The position numbers were made by a program, and so were the translations under genes. A stretch of DNA of 64,000 nt, taken from NCBI GenBank assembly GCA_947311845.1, contig CAMZMU010000117.1:72883444-72947443 (forward strand), read 5' to 3'. The stretch comes from Poa pratensis. Its lineage: Eukaryota; Streptophyta; Magnoliopsida; Poales; Poaceae. Below the pieces are notes generated by a model that was not told where the DNA came from, did no database searches, and saw nothing but the letters and a program-made list of their open reading frames with translations. Shown piece after piece: positions 46,695 through 57,553 of the stretch (positions are counted from its first letter, which is position 1; each line of letters begins with the position of its first letter).

Positions 46695-47715
46695 CTCAAG
46701 AAAAAGAGGAAATAGGAAATAAAATGGTGCTCCCTATGTTATATATGATAATCTCTTGATGATGGTCCTACATTGCCTTATGATATTAATTATACTACTA
46801 TTGTCAAAAGTGGATTTAATGACCTCACTGTTTTTGAGCTTAATAAAAACTATGTGTTTGTAGATCATGAAAAGCATGCTTTATGTGATAGTTATATTGT
46901 TGAGTTTGTTCATGATGCTACTGAAAGTTATTATGAGAGAGGAAAATATTGTTATAAAAGTTTTCAAGTCACTAAAACACTCTCTTATGTTGAAAGTTTT
47001 GAACTTGCATTTGTTTCATCTTCCTATGCTAGTTGCTTCATGCTTCAATAATTTATTTTATTATAAGATTCCTTTGCATAGGAAGTGGGTTAGACTTAAA
47101 TGTTTTGATATTTGCCTGTTGATGCTCTCTTTTGTTTTTCAACTCTTATTCTTATGAGAGCATCATTAAAATCTTCTAGTCTAGCTAAAAGGCATTAAAG
47201 AAAGCGCTTTTGGGAGGCAACCCACTATATTTTGTTTTCAGTTTTTATGAGTCAAGGAGGTTGTTTACTTCTATAATAACTCCTTTGTATCCTTTATTTT
47301 AGTTTTTGTTGTGCCAAGAAAAGCCTCTAATACAAGAGGGTGGTAAAGTTTTATTTGCTGTCCAGAAACAGATTTCTGTACCTCACGGTAAAAGTTCGTG
47401 AAAAATCACGGATTACCATTTTAATCTGTAAGAGACATGGCACAAGAAGCTTCATAGCGTGCTGTACGAGCTCCTGGTCCCATCTGCTGCTGCAAGAGCA
47501 AAGACAGAGTCACATACAGGGAGGAAAAAAATGAAAAAGGACTTAGGAATTAAAAGAAATAAAATTGTAAGGGTGTATTTGTAAAAAATAGACTGCCACG
47601 TCAGCGACTTAACGTTGTCTTGACGGAGTGACGAACGGGGCTCTTACACACAACTATATGACCAAAATTTGACACTTTTTGAGTTCGTGACCAATGCGCT
47701 CATCTGTGCAACTTT

Positions 47716-49858
47716 GTGCCCCTCAGGCGTTTAACTCTAAAATCATCTATGGATTTCTCGAGCTGTCTGGTACTAGAGGACCTGGAGATGCACCACTGTG
47801 ACATTTACATGCGGAAGATTTCGTCTGAATCACTGACGCGTTTGCGCATTACCAATTGTTTCTTCGTTGGTCAATCCCCACTCGGATTTCTGTCCCAGGT
47901 CTTATTTCTCTCCAACTAGATGATTGTGACCAAAGGGCTCCTTTGCTTGAAAGCATGCCATTGCTAGAAACAACATTCATTAGGCTCGACGAAAAATGTC
48001 TGGATTGTTGTGATAATGACTCTGACGGGAACTGTGGTCAACAATACTGTGACGGTTGTCGTGGTGCTGGCGGTTATGAGAGTGTGCTTCTCAATGGTTT
48101 GTCCAATGCTATCAGTTTGGAGTTGATTTCTCACCCTGACATGGTACTGTTGCGCTAACTATCCTGTCTTAACTCAATGCTGCTTTTAGTTGCATCGTTC
48201 TAGGCCTAGACACAGTGCCTCTTGTTGTATTTCTATCCATTGTGACGCATTAAAAACATACTTTCCCAAGTTATTTCATTAGTTACCATAATTTGACACT
48301 CGTATGGTCATCGAATGAAGACATATTTACATACCGTAGTATACTTACGAGACACATTTAAACTTTTGTAACTCTAATTAGGAAAGGTATCATGTACTTT
48401 TCTTTTACTTGTTGAGTACTAAGACCATGAACCTATACTGCCAATATGTGGTTATAATGCCCGGACTTGCCGGATTCGAAGTAGATGTTAGTCGAAGAGG
48501 AGAATTTTTCCAAGGATACCGTTGTTGACAAATTGGATATCATCGATTGTACAGTAGCAAATATTATGGGTTAGGAACACTTCTCCTTACATCTTTGTAA
48601 GTTGACATTGCACATTTACACTTTTAAGATACATTTAGGGGCTTATTTTCGAATTTTTCTTATCCTAGTTACTTCATTAAAGTTTGAAGTATCTATACCA
48701 ATATAAAAAACTCCAGTTGAATGGGATCCAACTATGATTAGGCGTTCATAAATATATCATCAACACCTCAGGATTTAAGTTGGATCCTTAATATTTGCCT
48801 CTTATGTGGGCTTGTTTGATTTGTAGGGTAGGAAAGACATAGGAATAGGAAAAGTATAGGATTGATATGTCATGTACATTCCAATCCTATAGGATTTGGT
48901 TTGTACCAAACTTTGTTTAATTCCACCAAAGGAGTTGTAAAAAGAGCTTGGAGTGGATGTTAGAATTTCTATAGGAAGTAGTACAAAGATTCCTATGGGA
49001 AAAATTCCTATAGGAACTAATCCTATGAATCAAACCACTAGCAAAGGAAAAATTCCTACAAGAATCCTATGTTACTTGCACACTTATGGTATAATTAATT
49101 CTAATTTAATCCAGACTAATTACCTCTTAATTGGCAGGTTTTGGTTTGTAATTTAACCATGCCTAATGCACAGTGTTTAACATTTCATGAAGTATTTCAT
49201 GAGAAAAAAATTGATGATGGATACATTTAAATTTTACATGTGTTTTTTATGACATAGTCGTTATATATTTTCCAGCAATATACATTGCTAAAAACATGCA
49301 TTACACATGCTAGTACATCCAAAGGTCCTACTTACCTTCAGTATTTCATCTTACAACCTGAAAAATCTAGAGTTCGAGAGTATTCCTAATTCTTTTGTAA
49401 TTTTCTTCGGTATATCTTTAGAAGGGATGTGGCATGGTGCCCCATTTTTGGCAGGCTGAAGACTCTCTTACTCAATGAGTGGTGTGCGGCTTTTGACCTA
49501 CAATCACTAGTTCGTGTTCTCCGACGCTCACCAATGCTTGAGAAGCTCACTCTTCAGCTATTTAATCATATGGTACATGTTCGGCATATGTATAATGCAG
49601 CTGCATGTTGAAGGTATAATGATTTCTATCAATTCTACTAAGATGTTTTATATCTTATAGGACGTTGTTAGCGCATTAAGGATCGAAGGAAACCATGATC
49701 CAACAGAACAATCATTTGTATGCGCGCATCTTAGGGTAGCCAACATTGAATGTCTAGGGCTTGATGAGATGGTTCGCAAAATTTGGAATATCTTGAGGAC
49801 ATGTGGCGTACATCCTGAGAATATTAGCATCAAGACCAAACAGCCAGGCTTAAAGCGT
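47716..49858 (+). pseudogene. F-box/LRR/FBD-type protein, 5'-truncated and frameshifted
   Basis: Leucine-rich repeat and FBD-like pieces in plant F-box gene order: about 47727-48139 (RRLTLKSSMDFSSCLVLEDL ... SLTRLRITNC, then after a shift RISVPGLISLQLDDCDQRAP and LLESMPLLETTFIRL), an intron of about 1.28 kb, 49421-49570 (RDVAWCPIFGRLKTLLLNEW ... LEKLTLQLFNH), a short intron, and about 49662-49858 (EGNHDPTEQSFVCAHLRVAN ... NILRTCGVHPENISI). The frame change near 47873 is best explained by one missing C in a run of C. The F-box and first repeats are missing on the left, next to the Athila-like fragment. In the intact family the F-box binds SKP1 and the repeats pick substrates for ubiquitination. 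Likely non-functional. Confidence 0.7.
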
Positions 49859-49859
49859 A

Positions 49860-50708
49860 AGTTAACTATTGTCAGTAGTCATGCTTGGTATATTTCTGCA
49901 GGCCCTTCAGTTCTACTTGTTCTAATTCAAGTAACGAACAATTTTCAAACCTTTTTGTTCTAGGATATCTGTTGTAAGTACATATCAGCAAGTGTGTGTG
50001 ATACCCTTCACTTGTTCATCCATATGAAATGTTCATTATCCATTATATTATTATAACTTGATGCAAGCTGGTGGAGTTTACCGTGGCTGTTATGCTTTCA
50101 ACAAAAAATGTTTATATGCAGTTATGGTGGATATAAAGCTCTACGTATCGATGCCAAATCATTTGGTTTTGATTTCTTATAAGTTAGTCAAAAGTTTTCC
50201 TCAACTCCTTGTTGGTAAGAATTTTGGTCAAGTTGCATGTAAATAAATTCGTCCTCTACCTGAAATTGACCACCAATCATTTCCTGTCTATATCAGTGAG
50301 GATCTCAGAACCCAACTCACTTCATGCTTGTGCAGGCTTCACTATCGAGAAGCTTGACTGGTAGCTGCTTCCGTCTAATGCAGGATGCAGCACCAGATGC
50401 GACGCTGGCAACCACTGATGTCGAAAAAGTATTCGGTTCACAAGTCGTCTTGAACTTTCTGTCTTTGTCTAAAGTGTCTCTTAGTGTGGCGTAGTTGACC
50501 GTTATCTCACTATGTTTAATATCTCGGTTTCCTGTTGTTTGGTGGTCAGTGCTGGAAATTTGGTTGTGTTTGCTTTCCAGTACAACTCAGCAGAACACGT
50601 TCGAGTTTGGTTAAGTACTTAAGTGGCAGAATATAATTGAGACTTTCTGTAGTATCTTATGTATTGCGCCCTTATGTCAGATCCATTTCATAAGTTAATG
50701 GAGCTTAC
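49860..50708. other. Downstream flank of the F-box relic
   Basis: No gene recognised. It may contain the old 3' untranslated region of the F-box gene (about 49860-50600). Confidence 0.5.
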
Positions 50709-50710
50709 TA

Positions 50711-50833
50711 CTCCCTCCGTTCCAAATTAATTGACTTGGTTTTGTCTAAATATGAATGTATCTATACTTGTTTGATGTCTAGATACATCCATGTGTAACA
50801 AAATGCGTGTCAATTAAATCAGAACGGAGGGAG
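50711..50833. mobile_element. Stowaway MITE, 123 bp
   Basis: Ends CTCCCTCCGTTCCAAATTAA and (other strand) CTCCCTCCGTTCTGATTTAA, with TA on both sides (50709-50710, 50834-50835). Inner arms also pair around a TAGACA/TGTCTAG-type centre, giving a strong hairpin as usual for this family. Confidence 0.9.
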
Positions 50834-50835
50834 TA

Positions 50836-52533
50836 GCTTAGAGCTGTTAACAGAAAGCCTTTATATGCTGGACATTTCCTGATGCAAGATTGTTGAATCG
50901 TGCCTTGAACAGTCATCCAAGGTGTGTTTCTCTCTAGACATATTGGTATACGCAAGCAATTTACATGAGCGGTTAGTTGTTAGTTACACCATATTGTCTG
51001 CACTTTGCCTTGATTGCATTTTGTATGTAGAAACAGCAGGGATTTTGAAAATGGCCAAAATTTGTTTATGCTTAATGTCCCGGGAATTCCTGTGTCAAAA
51101 ACCTCATTTTCTACAAGAGAAACGCTAGAGAAAGGATTTTCGAGCCCTTGCAGCAAACGGTGCCCATAGGCAGGAGCTGCAGCAGCTGTGGCTGGAAACT
51201 TTGCCAAAGTCTGCAAGTCCAGGTGGCCAGTATGTCTTGTCTACTGAGGCAATTATCTAATGGAACACAGGTTCCAGGTAAAAAAAGATTACTGCTGTTC
51301 ACTACAGCAGTCAGCAGTACTAAGAGCAACAAGGGCCATCACCATAGAATGGATTAGGGCTGATTAAAAGACTACCAAAGGAGCAAGTAGAAGAAGAGAG
51401 CTGTCTCACAGGAAGGAGGGAACCAGGTAGGAGGAAATCATGAATTAGGAGCAACAGGAGTTGTGGAGGAATAAGGATGCACAAACGGGACCCGTTTGTC
51501 CCACTTTTTGTGCAGGTCCTGTTTTCGCATCCCTAGGGAGGAAGGAGGAGTCCACGGGCACGGTATCAGCAAGAGGGCGACCGTCGGTGGAGCACACCAT
51601 AGCTGAGACCAAGCACCATCACCACAAGATTTAGAGTTTGACACCCTGAACCTGAAGCAAACTAGGTAAAAATTTCTCTGAATACAATTGATAACCTGGT
51701 TGTATATGTGTGTTGTCTGATGTATGGGTGAGAGAAAAGAAAGCAGATTTTGAATGGGGAAGTAGGGAAGGGAACTATCTGTCCAAGTTCTATTTTCATT
51801 GGATATCCAAGGATCTTGTTCATGCCCTTCTGACTTTGTAGGCAGGTATACAAATATGCATGCCCAGACGCACAGAGTCTTCAGTTTAATGTCTGTACGC
51901 CTTGCTTACAGGTTTCATCGAGAAGAAATGATTTGGTTAAATCATATTACTTTGGGAACAGATAGAAAACATCTGCGCATTTTCTTGCAGCAGTAACTAA
52001 CTGTACTGTAGTAGTTCATATCCAGGTTTACGCTATCTGTAGCATTGTCAAGCATATTAAATGCCAACCTTAATTCCAGATTTTATGGGAACACGTGTGT
52101 AGCTACAGAAGTTTATTCCTATAAGGAATATGTCACCCAGGATCAGTATTTTTTTTTAGAATATGTATGTTTGGGTTACGACAGAATAAGCTCACCTGTA
52201 CATCTCTGAAAAATGCACTGAAAACCCATTCTTGATAGCCTGCAGTTGTGGCTATGACTTACTTCCATATCTGAACTGATGAACATTCAGTTATACAAAT
52301 ACTAGAAAAACTGAAAAATGCAAATTCTAAAGATCAGCAACTAATTTTCGGAGAATCCTTAGATTTGAAGCAAAAGGTAGACATTATTGCTCTTGTTGTT
52401 GCCTAAGCGTTCCATTCAGCTCCATCTTGTAACTAACCTGCATTAAAAAATAATCAGAGGACTAGACTAAATCATAGTCGCTACAGTTACCATAAGTAAA
52501 CATCGATGTCAACAGATTATTTGCTAAGGTACC
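50836..52533. other. No gene recognised
   Basis: Short frames only. A run of T at about 52148-52158 could be the poly(A) tract of a minus-strand retroposed transcript, lying about 380 bases past the stop codon of the intronless glycosylase gene; this link is uncertain. Confidence 0.45.
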
Positions 52534-53465
52534 TTAGCCTTCTTTTCTTTCACTGCTCTCTTTCTTTTCGCTGGTGGTGGAATGTAATGTGGCACTTAGT
52601 GGCATCGGGTATCTAGTCCGCCGATCAAATCCTCTTACACACACATATCCTCTCTGGAAGCAGTCTTCAATGTCTTGTCTTGGTTGCTCTTTTGTGATAT
52701 AGTGTATCGATGAACCAAAATATACAGCGCATCTCTCCAGCTTCCTGATACTCTCTCTGGGGATGGTCAGTGGAAAACGACTAGATGCGTGATCTGCAAA
52801 GACCTCATGATCCTGAAAGTATGTGCCATTTAGGGGAAAGTTTCCTTTCAATGCTGTTCGACAGGGTATCATAACTGTGCCTTTCACCATGTCATCGTCA
52901 GAACAAGAAATGACAACCAGGAGATAAGGATGTGAATCTCCTGGAACTTTATCTTCAAAAAAATTCAAGATAGCATGATCATGCACTGTCCGAAGACGTC
53001 CGATGCTTTTCAGTTTTCTATTTGTGTGCCGTGAATCGCTCAGTGCCAAGCCTTTTCCACAACTTGGTGTCCAAGAGCCATTGCTGACCATAGGCTTGTT
53101 TGAACACAAGTTGATTTCCATGTCGTACTGTACGCTGCCTTCTGACATCATATCTTCTATATCAACAAGATCATCTTCATCGGGATGCCTTTGTTCATCG
53201 AGTTCTCCGTATTCATATTCAGGACTTTGTGGCGGCAATTTGGACAATGTTGCTCTGGACGAAACTATAACACGAAATGAACCTCCGGCGAAACTATTTC
53301 ACGCATCTAACCCTTTTGGGTAGCGCCTAACGATCGGGCGCTACACTACACTGTGTAGCGCCTTACGATCAGGCTTTACACTTCCGGATGTGTAGCGCCT
53401 TACGATCAGGCTTTACTCCTGGCTGTTTTCAGACTTCATTAGAAAACGTACTCCTAAGTAGACAT

Positions 53466-53543
53466 GCGAATCGAGCAGGCGAGATGGTCACAGGGGTGCG
53501 TGAGAGGTGGCTAGGTCGTGGGTTCGAGTCCCCTGAGTGCACA
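53466..53543 (+). repeat. tRNA-like block with B box, left arm of the Mutator-type element
   Basis: GGTTCGAGTCC at 53521-53531 is a perfect pol III B-box consensus (GGTTCGANTCC). The bases before it (GCGAGATGGTCACAGGGG) resemble the D-arm of a class II tRNA only loosely. The mirror copy is at 54217-54296 with its B box at 54229-54239 on the minus strand. Not a functional tRNA: no paired acceptor stem. Confidence 0.6.
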
Positions 53544-53599
53544 TTTTTTCGTTTTTCACTTTTTTTTTGACAGAGCTCGAGAAGTGTTTTTTCGGCCAC

Positions 53600-54170
53600 C
53601 AAAATCGAATAAAAATGAAGTGTTTTTTCCTTTTTACGTTTTTAAATTAGTTTTTAATTTTGAACATTTTAAATCTTAATACATTTCAAATCTCGACGTT
53701 TTTGAAAATCCGAACATTTTGTTAATTTGATTTTTTTGAATTCGAACATTTTCAAAATCTGAGCGTTTTTTAGTTCAAACAAATTTCAAATGTGAATTAT
53801 TTTAAATCAGACAATTTTTGAAATTTGTATTTTTTGAACAGTTTTGAAATCAAACATTTTTTAAATTTGAATATATTTTACATCTGAACATTTTAAAATT
53901 GAAATATTTTTCAAAATTCTGAACGTTTTTTAAATGCGAACAGTTTTCAATTGTGAACTTTTTTAATTTGATCAATTTTCGAAATTTGGAATACTTTTTA
54001 AGTCTGAATAATTTTCAATTCTGAACATCTTTTGAAATGTTAACATATTTCAAACATTTTTTAAAATTGATTTTTTTTTTCAAAATTTTGAATATTTTCA
54101 GATCTGAAATTTTTCAACTGTGAACATTTTAATAAATTTTTTTTTTTCAAAAACTGAACTTTTTCAACAC
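53600..54170. repeat. A/T-rich quasi-periodic centre of the Mutator-type element
   Basis: Short variants of GAACATTTTTAAAT and TTTTCAAATCTGAA recur every 12-30 bases in imperfect order. No coding frame. It looks like expanded and decayed short repeats. Confidence 0.6.
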
Positions 54171-54644
54171 TCTCTGATCTCTCGAGCTCTGTAAAAAAAG
54201 TGAAAAACGAAAAAATGTGCACTCAGGGGGACTCGAACCCACGACCTAGCCACCTCTGACGGACCCCTGTGACCATCTCGCCTGCTAGATTCGCGTGTCT
54301 ACTTAGGAGTACGTTTTCTAATGAAGTCTGAAAACAGCCAGGAGTAAAGCCTGATCGTAAGACGCTACACATCCGGAAGTGTAAAGCCTGATCGTAAGGC
54401 GCTACACAGTGTAGTGTAGCGCCCGATCGTTAGGCGCTACCCAAAAGGGGTTAGATGCGTGAAATAATTTCGCCGGAGGTTCATTTTGTGTTATAGTTTC
54501 GTCCAGAGGTCAACAATGTCCAAATTGCCCTTTGTGGCATCTCAATAATGGGTGGTCTTCCAGCTGTCCTGCTTTCGTCAAGACTCGGAGTGCAGCTACC
54601 ATTGGACAACATTAGTCTCGCAGGAGTAACCATACTCGCAGGAG

Positions 54645-54775
54645 AACTCTCTCGTAGCTCAGTGGTAGCAGCCGTGGCGCATGGTCGCACGGGCACCCAA
54701 GGGCGCGGGTTCGAGGACTCACCCCCTATAAGAATAAGACAGCCGGAAGTCCCCCTGGTTGTTCTCATTTTTTTT
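54645..54775 (+). mobile_element. SINE-like tRNA-derived insertion in the glycosylase frame
   Basis: Plus strand has an A-box-like TAGCTCAGTGGTAGCAG at 54655 and a B box GGTTCGAGGAC at about 54708, about 50 bases apart, then a body and a run of T (54768-54777). This is the plan of a tRNA-derived plant SINE with a T-rich end. It separates the glycosylase cluster region from the PIIE motif and changes the frame. No clear target duplication was found, and the lengths of the ends are approximate. Confidence 0.6.
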
Positions 54776-56639
54776 ACTTGCTTGTCCTGCACCCTGCTCA
54801 TGCACATGCTCCTCAAGCAGAGGTGTGGTACGTTTACTTGCAGCCTTACTTCTATCGTACCTGCATACTGGACGGAAAGGGCAAGCATTGCAATTCGGAT
54901 CCTCTTTTTACAAATTACCTTTCCGAAAGTAATCATGAGACAGTGCAGTTGATACAACTTTTCCTTGTCAATTTTACATAATCGTGGCCATAAGTAACTC
55001 TGCACATCTGCCATGAGTGGATATAAGTCGACCTTATGAAACTCCTCAGAACAGCATTGGAGTTGAACCCATTCAAGCCTTGTAACTATGCGAGCAACGT
55101 TCACATCAACCGGGAATGCTTTGTGCTCCAGTGACAAAAGCCGTATGCAGTCGACGCTTTTAGGTCCAAGTCCCTTTATACTGAGTAGATATTTTTTCGC
55201 GCTTTCCCGTGGTACATATCTGAGCCAATTCAAATCAAAGCTTCCATGATCTTTCTGTATGCGGGTCAGAAACGCCTGTATCCGCAATGCCAGCACGTAA
55301 TGTTGTCCCCTGCCTAGAATGCACTTTGCAACGTCAACAAACGATGCCTTCTGTACAGCTTCCCAGTCTACTTTGTCAGATACTCTGCACTTGTGTTTTC
55401 GTATCCTCTCTCACATGCTTCTGTCCGCAAATCATCCCAGTGAGCAGTATCTTCCACCTTCAACGCAGTTATAAACCTTCTCATGGTTCTTTCCGAGCAA
55501 ACTAATTTTCCAGACTTATCCTTGAGTAAGTTCAGAAGATCATCCTTGTTCCAAGTAGAGACGTCTTTCTCTTTTATAACAGCCAGGAAATTCTCCATAG
55601 TAGTTCTGTAGTCTTGGCCATACTGCCCTTTAACCGCGTCACTGCAGCCAACTTCCTCAGAATCAACCGGCTTGGAAAAATCAGAATTATCCTCCTTATC
55701 CATAGGAAACCTTGCAGCCAGCCTCATAAAAGCATTGCTCGATAGATGATCACCGACGTTCTGTGTATGGAAAGTGCCAACGACGAAATCAACTACGGAT
55801 CCTCCCCAACGAGAAAATTCTCTGGGACCGATTAGATCCTCCACGGTGGTGATAAACAAATCCACTAGATCTTTATACTTATGCCTTGTCGCATCCCATG
55901 CAGGCTCGCTCCCGATATCCACCCCTTCGAAACTTTCACCGTAGATCTTGTCCCACTTCACCAGAGCGCCATGCACCTTTAATGTCTCGGCATCGAGGCC
56001 TACCACCTTGGCCCGCTCTTTCTTCCGGTGATCGGAGATCCCAAACGAAACCAATGCGGAGCTGCACGATGATGCGTTCTGGTAAGGAACTATGGCTTGC
56101 TCATCATCACCCCTTTTCCTCTTGCTGCTCCTTGACATGGCCTTACTCTCCCCGGGGTAAAGGCTCCTCAGGTTCTCCATCAGCACGCTCCTGCCGTACC
56201 TCCCTTTGATGATCTTTGGTGAATCAAAATCCAGCTTCCGCTTCGCCCGCTTATCAGCGACCACAGATTCACGAGCAGGGCGCTTTGTTACGGGCGTCTT
56301 GCCTTGAAGTTTAGCCAGTGTGGGGCGTTTATCCTTCATCACCTTGAACCGTGGCACCCCTTTGGTCGAATTCTTCCTTGGCGTCCAATCCTTGTCCGGG
56401 GTAGGGCTAGTAGTAGCATCGGCGGCAGCACCTTCCCCTGGCTGCCCTGACGACCTAATCTTGTCTGAGGAGTTGCTCTCTTGCACTGCAAAATTCCCAG
56501 GGCCGACGGGTGTAAGTTGACGCTGTTCGCCAACATTGATGAAGCCGTGCTTATCGGACATCCCAACGTCGATTGATGCGGAGGCGAGCACAGGAGAGCA
56601 CCCATCTATGGAGGATTGAGACGCAAAACCGGGGAGCAA

Positions 56640-56900
56640 ACCTGGCCGAGGTCTTCGGCGATAAACCAATAATGGCCGATGTCTTCGGCGATAAACCAAC
56701 AATCCACCAGCTTTGGCCTCCATCGTTGCTGGCAGGCGGCGGGGGCTCTGCTCGATCTTGTGCAGCCGTGCAGGCTTTGGAGAAGGAAAAGGAAACCGTC
56801 GCAATTGCCGGCGGGCGGCGGCGGCTCTGCTCGATCTTGTGCAGCCGTGCAGGCTTTGGAGGAGGAAATGGAAACCGTCGCAATGCTTCCGCCGCGGGAC
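56640..56900. repeat. Small direct duplications at the 5' end of the glycosylase gene
   Basis: Two near-identical units of about 86 bases (each containing CTCTGCTCGATCTTGTGCAG, at about 56741 and 56825) follow a shorter duplication around TCTTCGGCGATAAACCAA (about 56659 and 56683). They alter the N-terminal reading frames and make the start codon hard to choose. Confidence 0.8.
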
Positions 56901-56963
56901 TCTCGCAAGCCGTTTTCTTCCTCTCGTACGAGTCAAGACCTCGTTGGAAACCGAACTGTGCCT

Positions 56964-57553
56964 AAATACGGTATCGCAAACACTGTGCCTAAATGCTGAG
57001 AGGAGGTGTTTTTTGTGTCTGTGGGGCACAGGGAGAACTGTGCGTTGCTGATCGAGGTTGTCAATTGTCATGGCGAACACTTGTGGGTTCTTCACACGAG
57101 GCTAGGAGAGCGACTGGCGAAACCAAGGAGGTGCGTGAGCAGGTCTTCGCTTGGATTGGCACCATTGGGGTCCCTACCCCGCCGGGTGGGAGGACCCTAG
57201 ATACTTGGTGGGATGATACGATCGCGGGTCTTCCGAAGACGAGTCGCCGATAGGTGAGCGGGGCGATTATTTACTCCATGTGGGGGTTTGGAAGGAGCGG
57301 AATCGCCGTGTTTTTCAGAACGTCGCGCTTCTGCCCCTTGCCGTGGCCGCTTTGGTGAAGGAGGACATCGATCAGAGGGCGTACGCGCACACCCAGGATC
57401 CTGGGGATGTTGTGGCGGGTTAGTAGTGGCCGCTAGGGCCTTTGTGTTTTTTTCGTTTTGGCTCGGAGGGCCTCCTGTAATTAAACTTTTTTCTACCTAA
57501 TCGAATAGCAAACGACTGCTTTATCCTCAAAAATAAATACGGTATCGCAAACA
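56964..57553 (+). mobile_element. 5'-truncated LINE with 19 bp target duplication
   Basis: The insert 56983-57534 is flanked by AAATACGGTATCGCAAACA at 56964-56982 and 57535-57553 and ends in CCTCAAAAAT, a short A-tail. It contains a frame with VWKERNRRVFQN (about 57290), which matches the W-x-x-x-R-N-x-R-x-F block at the C-terminal end of plant LINE reverse transcriptase proteins. It sits in the 5' flank of the glycosylase pseudogene. Confidence 0.85.

Larger units (their letters stand above)
45254..47560 (+). mobile_element. Athila/Sabrina-like Gypsy fragment, internal region
   Basis: Markers in order: TTGTTGGGGCAAAGTATTTTG (about 45533; 20 bases of it are typical), GTTCGATAAACCTTGG (about 45633), CGTTGCCGGGGAATTGGAAG (about 45751), an ORF, and near the other end GCGCTTTTGGGAGGCAACCC (about 47204). 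These stretches are common to the 5' internal part of Athila-lineage elements of wheat and barley. No reverse transcriptase or integrase frame is present and LTR borders are not clear. Right limit is approximate. Confidence 0.6.
53225..54538. mobile_element. Mutator-type foldback element, 1296 bp, in the glycosylase exon
   Basis: The element 53234-54529 is flanked by CTTTGTGGC at 53225-53233 and 54530-54538, a perfect 9 bp duplication as made by Mutator-like elements. Its ends are GGCAATTTGG and CCAAATTGCC. The inverted arms are about 350 bp each (53234-53582 and 54179-54529) and nearly identical. The arms contain subterminal repeats around GTAGCGCCTTACGATCAGGC and a tRNA-like block. The centre (53583-54178) is A/T-rich with no transposase. 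Removing the element and one duplication joins the two gene halves in frame. Confidence 0.88.
52534..56723 (-). pseudogene. Intronless DEMETER/ROS1-like 5-methylcytosine DNA glycosylase, disrupted
   Basis: Intact relatives excise 5-methylcytosine and start DNA demethylation in the nucleus. The minus strand carries the whole family layout in one uninterrupted exon: a Lys-rich N-terminal part, the glycosylase start (SRWGGSVVDFVVGTFHTQNV, about 55790), the helix-hairpin-helix with catalytic Lys (IKGLGPKSVDCIRLLS) and Asp (AFPVDVNVARI), a 4Fe-4S cluster spaced C-x6-C-x2-C-x5-C if one base is restored, a PIIE motif, and the C-terminal RRM_DME domain (VKGTVMIPCRTALKGNFPLN, YVCVRGFDRRTR). Family members usually have many introns, so this may be a retroposed copy. 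Breaks: a frameshift near 55378 before KVDWEAVQKASF, a one-base loss in an A-run at about 54905-54909 between the first two cluster cysteines, a SINE-like insertion and the 1296 bp element at 53234. The start is uncertain: Met at 56723 or 56561. A longer frame to 57095 runs into a LINE insertion and is not original. Confidence 0.8.

Noticed and set aside
53466..53543. A tRNA-Leu or tRNA-Ser gene in the Mutator-type element
   Set aside because: Only the B box is convincing; no acceptor stem and no clear A box.
54650..54725. A tRNA gene
   Set aside because: A and B boxes are present but the acceptor and anticodon stems do not pair; better explained as a SINE head.
56724..57095. N-terminal extension of the demethylase frame to a Met at 57095
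   Set aside because: The upstream part beyond 56983 is LINE sequence between a target duplication, so it cannot be the original start.
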